A DNA stretch of 64,000 bases from Oryzomicrobium sp. Its GTDB lineage: Bacteria > Pseudomonadota > Gammaproteobacteria > Burkholderiales > Rhodocyclaceae. Positions 1 to 8,557 of this stretch are shown here, one piece after another. The notes beneath the pieces are model-generated. The model saw only the letters and a list, made by a program, of their open reading frames with translations, was not told where the DNA came from and searched no databases. The stretch spans positions 1-64,000 of the forward strand of contig NZ_JAJTBG010000015.1 of the NCBI RefSeq assembly GCF_021287045.1, read 5' to 3'. Position numbers and translations under genes: made by a program. How positions within the stretch are numbered: the stretch's first letter is position 1; every line of letters starts with the position of its first letter.

Positions 1-375
1 TTCTTTGGCTACTTTCTGTCGCCGGACAGAAAGTGGCTCGCCGTCCAGGCGAAATACAGCGCTTCCAGTCGCTACAGCACTTGGTGAGAGGGCTGGTTTT
101 GAGTGTCGGTGGTCTCGCCAAACGTCAGTGCTGACGTTGGCGCTGAGTTTCGCCCTGATGGCGAGTGACTTTCTTTTGGGTCGCCAAAAGAAAGTCACCA
201 AAGAAAAGGCGACCCCTGCGCCCCTGCCGCCGGGCCGATGAAGCCGGCCCAGCGGTGCCCTGCGCGGCTCGCCGTCCCGGGGCGGCTGCGGAACTCGGCC
301 TGCGGCCTCAAACAGTCCTCGCCGACACCTCCCCGGGCCGGCTGCGCTGCTCGGCGGGGGTGAAGGGGGGAGGGC
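1..375. repeat. Hairpin-rich intergenic repeat element
   Basis: This stretch is a chain of inverted repeats rather than a gene. ACTTTCTGTC (11-20) pairs with 25-34 around a GCCG loop. AACGTCAG (121-128) pairs with 131-138, with a GCCA/TGGC extension outside it. GTGACTTTCTTTTGG (165-179) pairs perfectly with 184-198 around GTCG. The GC-rich tail (200-375) has the composition I associate with a dispersed intergenic repeat of beta- and gammaproteobacteria, whose spurious translation contains a 'FFWVAKRKSPKK'-like string; that association is from memory. The element may start left of position 1. The rest, 376-476, holds nothing I can name. Confidence 0.6.
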
Positions 376-476
376 GCAGTGCCGCCGATGTGGTGGGAGC
401 GTTTTGCGTTAAGGGCGGTGGAGGGCTGGCGGCTGCCCGAAAGCGGCGCCAGCGGCTCAAAAGGCGTGCTGACGCT

Positions 477-1844
477 TCAGGCCCACACCCCGCTGCGCCG
501 GTCCTCCACACGCTTGGCCTTGTGGGTGGCACGGGGCAAGGTGTCCGGGGGCAGGATGGTGACCGCCGGCAGCACGCCGGTGACCGACTTGAGGTGCTTG
601 GCGAAGCGCTCGGCCAGGTCCGTGTCGCTGCCTTTGTAGCTGGCGGCCCGCTCCACTTCCACGGTCAGGTGGTCCAGGTGGTCGATACGCTCCACCACCA
701 GCTTGTATTCTCCGGTGAGGTCGTGGTCCTTGCGGGCGATGGCTTCCACGTCGCTGGGGAAGAGGTTCACGCCCTTGATGATGAGCATGTCGTCGAGCCG
801 GCCGTGGACGCCGAGCAGGCGCTGGGAGGTGCGGCCGCAGGCGCAGGGTTCGCTGGTGAAGGAGACGATGTCGCCGCTGCGGAAGCGGACCATGGGGCGG
901 GCGCTCTTCTTCAACGTGGTGAGCACCAGCTCGCCCCGTTCACCCTCGGCCACCGGCTCGCCGGTTTCCGGGTCGAGCACTTCGGCCAGGATGTGGTCCT
1001 CGGCCCAGTGCAGGCCGTGCTTCTCTTCGCACATGCCGGCGCAGGAGCCGAAGATGTCCGAGAGGCCGTAGTAGTCGTACACCGAAGCGCCCCACAGTTC
1101 CTCGATGCGGTTGCGGGTTTCGGGGATCGAGCCGCCGGGCTCGCCGGCGACGAAGATGCGTTTGATCGCCAGATCCTGCTTCGGGTCGATGCCTTCCTTC
1201 TTGGCCGTCTCGCCCAGGTACCAGGCGTAGGACGGGGTGGTCCAGATGGCGGTGGCCTGGAACTGGCGGGCGATGGTCAACAACCGCTCGCTCGGCACGG
1301 TGCCGGCGTGGATGGAGAGGGCGCCGAGCTTCTGGGCGCCGAGCACGCAGGGGCCGCCGACGAACAGCGAAAAATTGAGCGAGTGGCAGTAGCGGTCTTC
1401 CGGGCGCAGGCCGGAGGACCAGAACTGGCGCGCCTCGTAGTCCATCCAGTCGTCGAAGTCCCGGGCGGTGAACGGCGAGGCGGTGGGGATGCCGGTGGAA
1501 CCGCTGGAGGCGGAGATGTACACGATGTCGCGCTCGGGCACCGCCACCAGGTCGCCGAAGGGCGGGGCGGCGAGCTGGCGCTCGCGCAGGGTCTGCTTGG
1601 TGATGAAGGGAAAGCGGCGGATGTCGTCCAGGCGTTTCACCTGGTCGGGGTGCACCCCGGCGGCGTTCCAGGCGGCCCGGTAGTAGGGCGAGCCGGCGTA
1701 GGCGTGGCGCAGGTGGCGCTGCAACAGGTCGAGCTTGAGGGCGTCCCAGTCGGCCCGGGGCTGGGTTTCCAGGGCGGCGTCCCAGTAGGGGGCGTCGGAG
1801 GCAGGGACGGACGAGGGGGAAAGATGGCGGTCGGCGTGGCCCAT
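477..1844 (-). CDS. Phenylacetate-CoA ligase family (PaaK-like) AMP-forming enzyme
   Basis: This 455-residue protein belongs to the PaaK branch of adenylate-forming enzymes, which activate an aromatic or other carboxylic acid with ATP and transfer it to CoA in the cytoplasm. The nucleotide-binding loop reads SSGSTGIPT, where PaaK proteins usually have SSGTTGKPT. It is followed by the family segments YDYYGLSDIFG, GERGELVLTTL, a CACGRT cysteine pair and the LDDMLIIKGVNLFPSDVE hinge. Length is normal for the family (about 430-450). The ATG is preceded by AGGAG. No paa genes flank it, so the substrate is unknown; phenylacetate, benzoate-like or indoleacetate-type acids are all possible. Degenerate 8-nt repeats lie just upstream. 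Confidence 0.88.
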   Translation of the reverse strand: MGHADRHLSPSSVPASDAPYWDAALETQPRADWDALKLDLLQRHLRHAYAGSPYYRAAWNAAGVHPDQVKRLDDIRRFPFITKQTLRERQLAAPPFGDLVAVPERDIVYISASSGSTGIPTASPFTARDFDDWMDYEARQFWSSGLRPEDRYCHSLNFSLFVGGPCVLGAQKLGALSIHAGTVPSERLLTIARQFQATAIWTTPSYAWYLGETAKKEGIDPKQDLAIKRIFVAGEPGGSIPETRNRIEELWGASVYDYYGLSDIFGSCAGMCEEKHGLHWAEDHILAEVLDPETGEPVAEGERGELVLTTLKKSARPMVRFRSGDIVSFTSEPCACGRTSQRLLGVHGRLDDMLIIKGVNLFPSDVEAIARKDHDLTGEYKLVVERIDHLDHLTVEVERAASYKGSDTDLAERFAKHLKSVTGVLPAVTILPPDTLPRATHKAKRVEDRRSGVWA

Positions 1845-1857
1845 GGCGGCAAGGCTC

Positions 1858-1889
1858 CTGTGATCCTGTGATTCTGTGGCTCCGTGATT
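1858..1889. repeat. Four degenerate copies of an 8-nt tandem repeat
   Basis: The sequence reads CTGTGATC, CTGTGATT, CTGTGGCT, CCGTGATT in direct succession. It lies immediately upstream of the PaaK-like gene's ribosome binding site, so it would be in that mRNA's leader. The rest of the 416-nt gap (1845-2260) shows no convincing gene. Confidence 0.6.
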
Positions 1890-2260
1890 CCGGGGCCGCG
1901 CCCAGCGTGGCGGGGCGATCCCCCGGCCGGAGCGCCGGCAAGGCCAGGGAGTATGGGGAGCGGGGCCGGGAGGGCCAACGAAGATTTATCTCCTAGCATA
2001 TGAACATCGGGAATAAGGGCCGGCCTACGCTTTGTTACAGCGGGGGCCGGCGCCGTGATTTATTCTTCAGTCGTCATGATCGCCGCGCTGCCCGCGCGCT
2101 CCCGTTTTCGGGAAAGCGGCGGGCAGGCTTGTGCCCGCGCGGTTCTTTCATGGCGGACGGCAGCCGTCGCCAGACCGTCCCCCCGCAGCACCCGCACCGC
2201 CGCCGTACCTGCGTCAGCCGCAGCATCCCCGCCCTTCCCGCTTTTCACACAATTCGAGCG

Positions 2261-3937
2261 ATGCACGACTTTCCGATACTCATCACGCTATCCGGCGGTC
2301 TCGCCCTGGCCCTCGTTTTCGGCTGGATCACCCAGCGCCTGGGGCTTTCCACCCTGGTGGGCTACATGATCGCCGGCATCATCGCCGGTCCTCATACCCC
2401 GGGGTTCGTGGCCGATACCAAGCTGGCTACCGAGATGGCGGAAATCGGCGTGATCTTGCTCATGTTCGGCGTCGGCATGCACTTCCATCCCCAGGAACTG
2501 ATCCGGGTGTGGCGCATCGCCGTGCCCGGGGCGGTGGTGCAGAGCACCGTGGCCACCGTGGCCGGCTGGGGCCTGGCCCGGGCCTTCGGCTGGGAGCACA
2601 GCGCCGGTCTGGTGTTCGGCATGGCCCTGTCGGTGGCCAGCACGGTGGTGCTGATGCGCATGCTGGTGGACCAGAACCGCCTGTCCAGCCACGACGGCCA
2701 CGTGGCCGTGGGCTGGCTGATCGTGGAAGACCTGTTCACCGTGGTGGCCCTGGTGGTGCTGCCGGCCCTGGCGGTGGAGCAGGCCTCGGCCGGCGCCGTG
2801 TTCGCGTCCCTGGGCCTGGCCCTGGGCAAGGCCGCCCTGTTCGCCGCCCTGGTCTGGCTGGTGGGCAACCGCTTCGTCTCGCCGATCATGGAGCGCATCG
2901 CCCGCTCCCGTTCCACCGAGCTGTTCACCCTCAGCGTGTTCGTCATCGCCCTGGGCGTGGCCATGCTGGCCGCCGAGGTGTTCCACGTCTCGGTGGCCCT
3001 GGGCGCCTTCTTCGCCGGCCTGGTGGTGGGGCAGTCCCGCTTCGGCCCCCAGGCCACCGCCGACATGGCGCCGTTCCGCGACGTGTTCTCGGCCCTGTTC
3101 TTCGTCTCCATCGGCATGCTGTTCGACCCCAGAGTGGTGCTGGAGCAGCCGTGGATTCTGCTCGCCTCTTTGGGCATCGTGCTGATCGCCAAGCCCCTGG
3201 CGGCTCTGGCCATCGTCGCCCTGCTGCGCGACACCCGGCGCACGGCCCTGACCGTGGCCGTGGGCCTGTCCCAGATCGGCGAGTTCTCCTTCATCCTCGC
3301 CTCCCTGGGCCGGGCCCTGGGCGTGCTGCCCGACGAGGGGCTGGGCATCCTGGTGGTGGCGGCGATCCTGTCGATCGCCCTCAACCCCTTGCTGTTCCGC
3401 ATGACGCCCTGGATCGAGGCGCGCCTCGACGCCCGCCGCGCCGCCCGGGGTCTTGCTCCGGCGGACGTGGCAGCAGCGATGGTCGCGCCGCCGCCGGTGT
3501 CCACCGAACCCCACGGCGAGGGGCCCATGGTCATCGTCACCGGTTTGGGCAAGGTGGGCGGTCGCTTCGTGCGCCGCTGCGCCGAGGCCGGCCTGTCGTT
3601 GAGCGCCATCGACCAGGCGGTGGAGCGGGTCCAGGAGGTGCGTGAACTGGGCAACCCGGACATCAGCGCCGTCTATGGCGACGCCGGCCGGGAGGATGTG
3701 CTGGCCGCTGCCGGCGTGGCCGAGGCCCGGGTGCTGGTGGTGACCAACACCGCCCTGCCGGACAAGATGCGCATCTGCATGACCGCCCGGGCCATCAACC
3801 CGCGCATCGCCATCGTCGCCACCGCCAACACCCCGGCGGAGCGGGGCTGGCTGCAGGAATTCGGCGCCACCTCGGTGTGCGACCTGTTCGACGAAATGAG
3901 CGAGGCCCTGCTGCGCTCGGTGCGCGGCAGCCTGTAA
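2261..3937 (+). CDS. ybaL: YbaL/KefB-like cation:proton antiporter with TrkA-N (RCK) domain
   Basis: A 558-residue CPA2 antiporter, the same length as E. coli YbaL as I recall it. The N-terminal ~400 residues are hydrophobic Na+/H+ exchanger-type helices containing VGYMIAGIIAGPHTPGFVAD, a YbaL-like stretch. A soluble Rossmann RCK domain starts near residue 423 (GLGKVG at 428-433), followed by the paired acidic segment VYGDAGRED. Members exchange K+ or Na+ for protons across the inner membrane and are gated by nucleotide or thiol ligands. I chose the ATG at 2261 because the family N-terminus (MHDFPILITL) starts there; the open frame extends upstream with no family similarity. No KefF/KefG-type partner is adjacent. 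Confidence 0.9.
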   Translation: MHDFPILITLSGGLALALVFGWITQRLGLSTLVGYMIAGIIAGPHTPGFVADTKLATEMAEIGVILLMFGVGMHFHPQELIRVWRIAVPGAVVQSTVATVAGWGLARAFGWEHSAGLVFGMALSVASTVVLMRMLVDQNRLSSHDGHVAVGWLIVEDLFTVVALVVLPALAVEQASAGAVFASLGLALGKAALFAALVWLVGNRFVSPIMERIARSRSTELFTLSVFVIALGVAMLAAEVFHVSVALGAFFAGLVVGQSRFGPQATADMAPFRDVFSALFFVSIGMLFDPRVVLEQPWILLASLGIVLIAKPLAALAIVALLRDTRRTALTVAVGLSQIGEFSFILASLGRALGVLPDEGLGILVVAAILSIALNPLLFRMTPWIEARLDARRAARGLAPADVAAAMVAPPPVSTEPHGEGPMVIVTGLGKVGGRFVRRCAEAGLSLSAIDQAVERVQEVRELGNPDISAVYGDAGREDVLAAAGVAEARVLVVTNTALPDKMRICMTARAINPRIAIVATANTPAERGWLQEFGATSVCDLFDEMSEALLRSVRGSL

Positions 3938-4320
3938 CCTGCCGGCAACTGGGGGTCGGGCCGCTCCGGTTGCCGAAACCCGGCGCATGACCTGCATCAC
4001 CCGGTGCTGCGGCACGCTGTTCGAGATGGTCTTCTGGCTGACCGACGTCGCAGCCCTGGGCTACAACGTCCCCCCCGCTTCCTATTGCTGATCCGGCCGC
4101 TGCCGGTCCTCACCGTGGCCGTGGGCGTCGTCCTGATCGTCCACAACCCGGTGCCTCCTGCCGCTGGCCGTCCGGCAACCCGGCATGGTCGCCGTGCAGG
4201 TCGAGGATAGGGGGAGCGGGGTGCCGACGGTGCAGCGCCCGCTGTGGCGCGCCAAGGGGAGGGCGGAAAATGGTGGCGGCAACGGTGTGCCGCCTAGGAA
4301 CGGTAAATGGGCGATACGCT
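3938..4320. other. Intergenic region without a supported gene
   Basis: 383 bases between the antiporter stop and the CDGSH-like gene. A 34-codon ATG frame (3987-4091) ends just before a different frame encoding a hydrophobic stretch (about 4070-4150), which could be a decayed membrane protein. No ribosome binding site or family motif supports it. Confidence 0.4.
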
Positions 4321-4521
4321 TCAGGCGGCGTCGGTGCCGCCGGTCCCGCCGGTCCCGTTCGTCAGGCCGCTTTCCTGCGGTTGGGCCAGCCCGGCGGCTG
4401 CCCGCTCCTTGGCCTGGACGGCCTGCCACTGGGCTTCGCTCAGGCCGTGGCTGCCATCGCAATATTCCCGGCGGCCGCAGCCGCAGCGGCCGAAGTCGGT
4501 GGGGTTGGTCTGTACGCGCAT
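4321..4521 (-). CDS. Small CDGSH-like iron-sulfur protein
   Basis: A 66-residue protein with C13-G-C15, then C21-D-G-S-H25, close to the CDGSH (mitoNEET-type) 2Fe-2S motif. The classical motif has about eight residues between the second and third cysteines; here there are only five, so the loop is shortened. The C-terminal half is low-complexity (Gly/Thr-rich end). The ATG is preceded by AGGAAA at good spacing, which supports a real gene despite its size. Likely a cytoplasmic [2Fe-2S] electron-transfer or sensor protein, but cluster binding with the short loop is unproven. It could instead be a zinc-binding variant. Confidence 0.7.
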   Translation of the reverse strand: MRVQTNPTDFGRCGCGRREYCDGSHGLSEAQWQAVQAKERAAAGLAQPQESGLTNGTGGTGGTDAA

Positions 4522-4773
4522 TGCTGTTTTTCCTGAAATCGCTGGGTGAATCCGGCTGAAGAATGGTCCGGCACGGGGCGCATCCTACCCCAGGATGCCC
4601 CGGCGTTTGCCGGGAAGCTTCGGGCAGCGGTGCAGGATTGGCGCCGCTGCCGCCCTCCGGCCATGGAACTGTTCGCATCCCAGGGAGTCCGGAATAATCT
4701 TCGCCATGCCCGTTGTTGGCCACATGCCTGATGTCGCGCCGTCGGCACGGCGCCTCTTACGAGCCTTTCGACC

Positions 4774-5799
4774 ATGACCCACGACGTTCCCGTTTCATCT
4801 CCCCAGCCTCTCAACCTGTCCATCCTCGATCTCGCCCCGGTGGTGGCCGGCAGCACACCGGCCCAGGCGTTGCGCAACACCGGGGATCTGGCCCGGCATG
4901 CCGAGGCGTGGGGCTACCGGCGCTATTGGCTGGCCGAGCACCACAACATGGCGGGCATCGCCAGCGCCGCCACGGCGGTGGCGATCGGCTACGTGGCGGC
5001 GGCCACCACCACCCTGCGGGTGGGGGCCGGCGGCGTCATGCTGCCCAACCACGCCCCCCTGGTCATCGCCGAGCAGTTCGGCACCCTGGAATCCCTCTAC
5101 CCGGGCCGCATCGACCTGGGCCTGGGGCGGGCGCCGGGCACCGACCAGCTCACCGCCCGGGCCCTGCGCCGCAATATGGGCAACAGCGACGACACCTTTC
5201 CCCAGGACGTGGCCGAGTTGCAGGGCTATTTCCGCCCCGCCGCCCCGGACCAGGCGGTGCGCGCCGTGCCCGGGGCCGGGCTGAACGTGCCGATCTGGCT
5301 GCTCGGCTCCAGCCTCTACAGCGCCGGATTGGCGGCGCGGCTGGGCCTGCCCTTCGCCTTCGCCTCCCACTTCGCGCCGCGCTTCTTGCTGCGCGCCATC
5401 GACCTCTACCGGGAACAGTTCCAGCCCTCGGAAGCCCTGGCAAAGCCCTACGTGATGGTGGGGGCCAACGCCATCGCCGCCGACACGGACGAGGAGGCCC
5501 ACTTCCTGTTCAGTTCCCTGCGCACCCGCTTCGCCAACATGGCCCGGGGCGTGCGCGGGCTGCTGGAGCCCCCTGGCGATTTCGACGAATCGCGCTGGAC
5601 CCCGGGGGAACTGGCCTTCGCCACCGAATCCCTGTCCTGCTCGGTGGTGGGTAGCCCGGCCACGGTGCGCGCCGGCCTGGACGACCTGATCGCCCAGACC
5701 GGGGCCGACGAGGTGATGGTCACCGCCCAGATCTACGACCACCAGGCGCGGCTGCGTTCCTTCGAGATCGTCGCCCGGGCCGGGGGCTTGGCGGCATAA
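4774..5799 (+). CDS. LLM-class flavin-dependent oxidoreductase (YhbW/luciferase-like)
   Basis: 341 residues of the bacterial luciferase-like monooxygenase superfamily, MsnO8/YhbW subgroup. The diagnostic strings are LSILDLAPV near the N-terminus, [30 protein letters not shown] and [14 protein letters not shown]. These enzymes use reduced FMN or F420 to oxidise small organic substrates in the cytosol; substrates for the YhbW group are mostly unknown. Length is typical (about 330-350). The ATG at 4774 directly precedes the conserved N-terminus, and the upstream ribosome site is weak. The gene stands alone and converges on tyrB. Confidence 0.9.
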   Translation: MTHDVPVSSPQPLNLSILDLAPVVAGSTPAQALRNTGDLARHAEAWGYRRYWLAEHHNMAGIASAATAVAIGYVAAATTTLRVGAGGVMLPNHAPLVIAEQFGTLESLYPGRIDLGLGRAPGTDQLTARALRRNMGNSDDTFPQDVAELQGYFRPAAPDQAVRAVPGAGLNVPIWLLGSSLYSAGLAARLGLPFAFASHFAPRFLLRAIDLYREQFQPSEALAKPYVMVGANAIAADTDEEAHFLFSSLRTRFANMARGVRGLLEPPGDFDESRWTPGELAFATESLSCSVVGSPATVRAGLDDLIAQTGADEVMVTAQIYDHQARLRSFEIVARAGGLAA

Positions 5800-5842
5800 C
5801 GGCCGGCGTGGCCCCGCGCCCCCTGCTGGCGCGCCAAAAGCA

Positions 5843-5888
5843 CGGCGGGCGTGGGGAACGGGGATGTCCCCGTCCACCGCGCCCGCCG
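5843..5888. terminator. Long GC-rich hairpin between convergent genes
   Basis: CGGCGGGC (5843-5850) pairs with 5881-5888, and an inner ACGGGG (5858-5863) pairs with CCCCGT (5868-5873), giving a long hairpin with internal loops. It lies between the stops of the flavin oxidoreductase and tyrB. No U-tract follows on either strand, so factor-independent termination is uncertain. Confidence 0.45.
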
Positions 5889-5914
5889 GTGCGTCGTGTT
5901 GGCGAGAAGGCCGG

Positions 5915-7111
5915 TCAGCCGTGCAGCACCGCCGCCATGGCCTCGGCCACGTAGTCCACGTTGCCGCCGTTGAGGCCGGCCACGCACATGCGGCCGGAGG
6001 CGACCAGGTACACCGCGAACTCCTCGCGCAGGCGGTCCACCTGGGCGGGGGAGAGGCCGGTGTAGCTGAACATGCCGCGCTGCTTGATGAAGTAGGAGAA
6101 GTCCTTGCCCGGCACCCGGGCGGTCAGCACTTCATACAACTTCTGGCGCATGGCCTGGATGCGCACCCGCATTTCGCCCACTTCCTTCACCCACTGGGCG
6201 TGCAGGGCGGCGTCGCTCATCACCCGGGTGGTGACCTTCTCGCCGTGGATCGGGGGGCTGGAGTAGTTGCGGCGCACGGTGAACTTCAGCTGGCCCAGGA
6301 TGCGGCCGGCTTCCTCGGCGTCCTTGCACACCACCGAAAGGCCGCCCACCCGCTCGCCGTAGAAGGAGAGGTTCTTGGAGAAGGAGTTGCTGACCAGGAA
6401 GGGGAGCTTGGCCTCGGCCAGGGCGCGGATGGCGTAGGCGTCCTCTTCCAGGCCGTCGCCGAAGCCCTGGTAGGCGATGTCGAGGAAGGGAATCAGGTTG
6501 TGCTCGGCGACGATGGCGATGACCTGCTGCCATTGCTCCCGGGAGAGATCCACGCCCGTCGGGTTGTGGCAGCAGGGGTGCAGCAGGACGATGCTCTGGG
6601 CGGGGAGGCTCTTGAGGGTGGCGACCATGCCGGCGAAGTCCACGCCGCCGGTCTTGGCGTCGTAGTAGGGATAGTCGTGCACCGGGATGCCGGCGCCTTC
6701 GAAGATGGAACGGTGGTTGTCCCAGGTGGGGTTGCTGACCCAGGCTTCGCTCTTGGGGAAGTAGCGCTTGAGCAGGTCGGCGCCCACCTTCAGCGCCCCG
6801 GAGCCACCCAGGGTCTGGATAGTGGCGATGCGGCCGGCCTTCAGGGCTTCGCTGTTTTCGCCGAAGAGCAGCTTCTGCACCACTGCCCGGTAGTCGGCGG
6901 CGCCTTCCATGGGCAGGTAGGAGCGGGGACCGGATTCGGCGGCGATGGCGGCTTCGGCCTGCTGCACGGAGGCCAGCAGCGGGATGCGGCCCTGTTCGTC
7001 GTAATAGAGGCCGATGCCCAGGTTCACTTTTTGCGGGCGGGGGTCCTGGAGGTAGGTTTCGACCAGGGACAGAATGGGGTCGCCGGGGTAGGCGTCGACG
7101 TGTTCGAACAT
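5915..7111 (-). CDS. tyrB: Aromatic amino acid / aspartate aminotransferase
   Basis: A 398-residue class I PLP-dependent aminotransferase of the AspC/TyrB family, which transfers amino groups between aromatic or dicarboxylic amino acids and 2-oxoglutarate. Signatures: [40 protein letters not shown] and the PLP lysine in [16 protein letters not shown] (K246). The ATG at 7111 was chosen because [14 protein letters not shown] is the family start and the length then matches; the 39 upstream in-frame codons are unlike the family. TyrB is preferred over AspC because of overall resemblance to betaproteobacterial aromatic transaminases. Substrate preference cannot be read directly. Confidence 0.92.
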   Translation of the reverse strand: MFEHVDAYPGDPILSLVETYLQDPRPQKVNLGIGLYYDEQGRIPLLASVQQAEAAIAAESGPRSYLPMEGAADYRAVVQKLLFGENSEALKAGRIATIQTLGGSGALKVGADLLKRYFPKSEAWVSNPTWDNHRSIFEGAGIPVHDYPYYDAKTGGVDFAGMVATLKSLPAQSIVLLHPCCHNPTGVDLSREQWQQVIAIVAEHNLIPFLDIAYQGFGDGLEEDAYAIRALAEAKLPFLVSNSFSKNLSFYGERVGGLSVVCKDAEEAGRILGQLKFTVRRNYSSPPIHGEKVTTRVMSDAALHAQWVKEVGEMRVRIQAMRQKLYEVLTARVPGKDFSYFIKQRGMFSYTGLSPAQVDRLREEFAVYLVASGRMCVAGLNGGNVDYVAEAMAAVLHG

Positions 7112-7317
7112 GAAGGGGCAAATCCTCGGGGCTGTGGTCGTGGCTTGCGGCGCAGCGCGCCGGCCTGCCGGCGGGCGACTCACGGCCACGCACCCAGGGG
7201 ATGGGCGGGCATGGCGGGCCGGCGGCAAGGGCTAAAGGGTACCACTCCCGCCGCGCTGGCGGCGGCACCGCCAGGAGGTCTGGGCAGCTGGAACGGGCGG
7301 CGGGGCCCGCCCTTGGG

Positions 7318-7419
7318 CTACTTGAGCCGGATGTCGTTCTTCACGTCCTTGACCTTGCGGGCCGCATCCCCTGCCTTGGCGATCTCGGCGGAGGTGTCGG
7401 CCCCACCTTGTTTCACCAT
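7318..7419 (-). pseudogene. Possible truncated C-terminal fragment of a BON-domain protein
   Basis: A 33-codon frame ends ...GADTSAEIAKAGDAARKVKDVKNDIRLK-stop, which has the rhythm of the last helix and strand of a BON (OsmY-like) domain. Upstream codons in the same frame do not continue the domain and there is no ribosome binding site. I read it as a remnant left by deletion; chance similarity is possible. The remainder of 7112-7678 holds only the terminator at 7489-7519 and GC-rich spacer. Confidence 0.35.
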
Positions 7420-7488
7420 AGCCAACCCATAGCCAACCGATGGTGGCGACCAACGTTCCAGGGCCGGTCCGGGGGGCTTTTGAAAACG

Positions 7489-7519
7489 AAAAAAAACCGC
7501 ACGGCGCAGGGCCGTGCGG
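7489..7519 (-). terminator. Rho-independent terminator (minus strand)
   Basis: CCGCACGGC (7497-7505) pairs with GCCGTGCGG (7511-7519) around a 5-nt loop, and eight A's (7489-7496) give an 8-U tract in the minus-strand transcript. It would end transcripts of the hydrolase gene whose stop lies about 160 nt upstream. Confidence 0.8.
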
Positions 7520-7678
7520 CGGGTGGAAGAGGGCGCGGTAGCGCCGTTTCCGTAGGGGCCGACCGGTGAAGGTGCGGCCAAGAGGAAGAGAACAGACGTC
7601 CAACAACGCGACGAACCCGGACCCAAAACCGAAACGGCCGAAATCTGGAATCCGTCCGCGGCCCGGGGGGCTGAGTCC

Positions 7679-8341
7679 CTAGACCGCACCGCCAGGGTAG
7701 GACGGGATGATCCCCCGGGGGAAATCACTATTTTCGATAAGCATAGAGGGGGCGGTGCAGCTCGGCGCCCGGGGGGCGGCGACGGCCCGGGCGGCTTTCT
7801 GCCGGGCCTGGGCGATCCACTCCACGGGCAGCGCCCAGGGGCCGAAGCCGGCGGCCACGTTGATGTGGCCGGCGCCTTCCAGCAGTTGGAAACGGGCGCC
7901 CCAGACCTCGGCCAGCCAGGCGGCGTCGGCACTCTTCATCCATGGGTCGTTGGTGCTGGCGATCAGGTCGTTCTGCTGGCCGTGGCGGGGCAGGGGCCAG
8001 GCCAGGGCCGAACGGGGGATGCCGAAGCGGGCCGGGTTGGCCGGGGCCACGTACAGCCCGGCGGCCACCGGTGCGCCCAGGTGCAGGGCGGCGTAGGCCC
8101 CCGCCAGGCAACCGAAGCTGTGGGCTACCAGCAGCGGGGCAGTACCGTATTCGTCGGCCAGGGCCTGGGCCTGATGGGCGACGCGGCGGGCCCAGGGCAG
8201 CAGTTCCGGGTTGTCCCAGTTGGCCTGCTCCACACGGCGGCAACCGGCGACCTGGGTTTCAAGCCAGCTTTGCCAGTGGGCGGGTTCGCTGCCGCCCTTG
8301 CCGGGCACGATCAGCACCGGCAGTGGGGAAATGTCGCTCAT
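7679..8341 (-). CDS. RBBP9/YdeN-type alpha/beta hydrolase
   Basis: 220 residues. The core (1-187) is a serine hydrolase of the RBBP9/YdeN family, with the opening LPVLIVPGKGGSEPAHWQSW, nucleophile S75 in VAHSFG, an Asp in STNDPWM and His in GAGHIN. Families of this type are about 180-190 residues. Here the frame runs on for some 33 extra codons (ending PRGIIPSYPGGAV), which look like read-through of spacer after loss of an ancestral stop. The start at 8341 fits the family N-terminus; the open frame extends 43 codons further without similarity. Substrate unknown, cytoplasmic. Confidence 0.85.
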   Translation of the reverse strand: MSDISPLPVLIVPGKGGSEPAHWQSWLETQVAGCRRVEQANWDNPELLPWARRVAHQAQALADEYGTAPLLVAHSFGCLAGAYAALHLGAPVAAGLYVAPANPARFGIPRSALAWPLPRHGQQNDLIASTNDPWMKSADAAWLAEVWGARFQLLEGAGHINVAAGFGPWALPVEWIAQARQKAARAVAAPRAPSCTAPSMLIENSDFPRGIIPSYPGGAV

Positions 8342-8409
8342 GGGGAGGCCCTTGTGGGGAAGGTATCGATCCTGGAGCGTAGCAGGCCGGGGCGGCAGGC
8401 CAAATCGTC

Positions 8410-8520
8410 TTTGCGCATAAGCAAATGCCGCCGCGGCAGGCGCGGCGGCCTGGGTTGTGGTTATAAACAAATCGATATTTATTCGTATGCGTTATGAAGG
8501 GGGCTCCTTACAGTCCGGGC
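8410..8520. promoter_or_regulatory. Divergent promoter region upstream of ABC operon
   Basis: Between the hydrolase and the binding-protein gene lie TTTGC-N6-GCAAA (8410-8425), a perfect GC hairpin (8427-8435 with 8441-8449) and an AT-rich block with ATAAACAAATCGATATTTATT (about 8463-8483). AT-rich stretches like this precede CysB-type-regulated sulfonate operons, but I cannot assign a regulator. Confidence 0.4.
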
Positions 8521-8557
8521 CGTGAATTTCCGCTTCCGCGACTCGAAAGGATGCTCC

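Noticed and set aside
1-241. Small frames in the left-edge repeat
   Set aside because: They consist of the repeat's hairpin arms and resemble spurious proteins; the DNA is better explained as a structured repeat.
165-1871. Long plus-strand open frame opposite the PaaK-like gene
   Set aside because: It is antisense to a gene with clear family motifs; high-GC codon bias makes such long shadow frames common, and it has no ribosome site or domain.
2000-2260. Upstream extension of the antiporter
   Set aside because: The open frame has no family similarity; the conserved N-terminus begins at 2261.
4004-4210. Hydrophobic plus-strand frame (about 68 codons)
   Set aside because: No ribosome site, and the hydrophobic stretch is short; could be a relic, but not supported as a gene.
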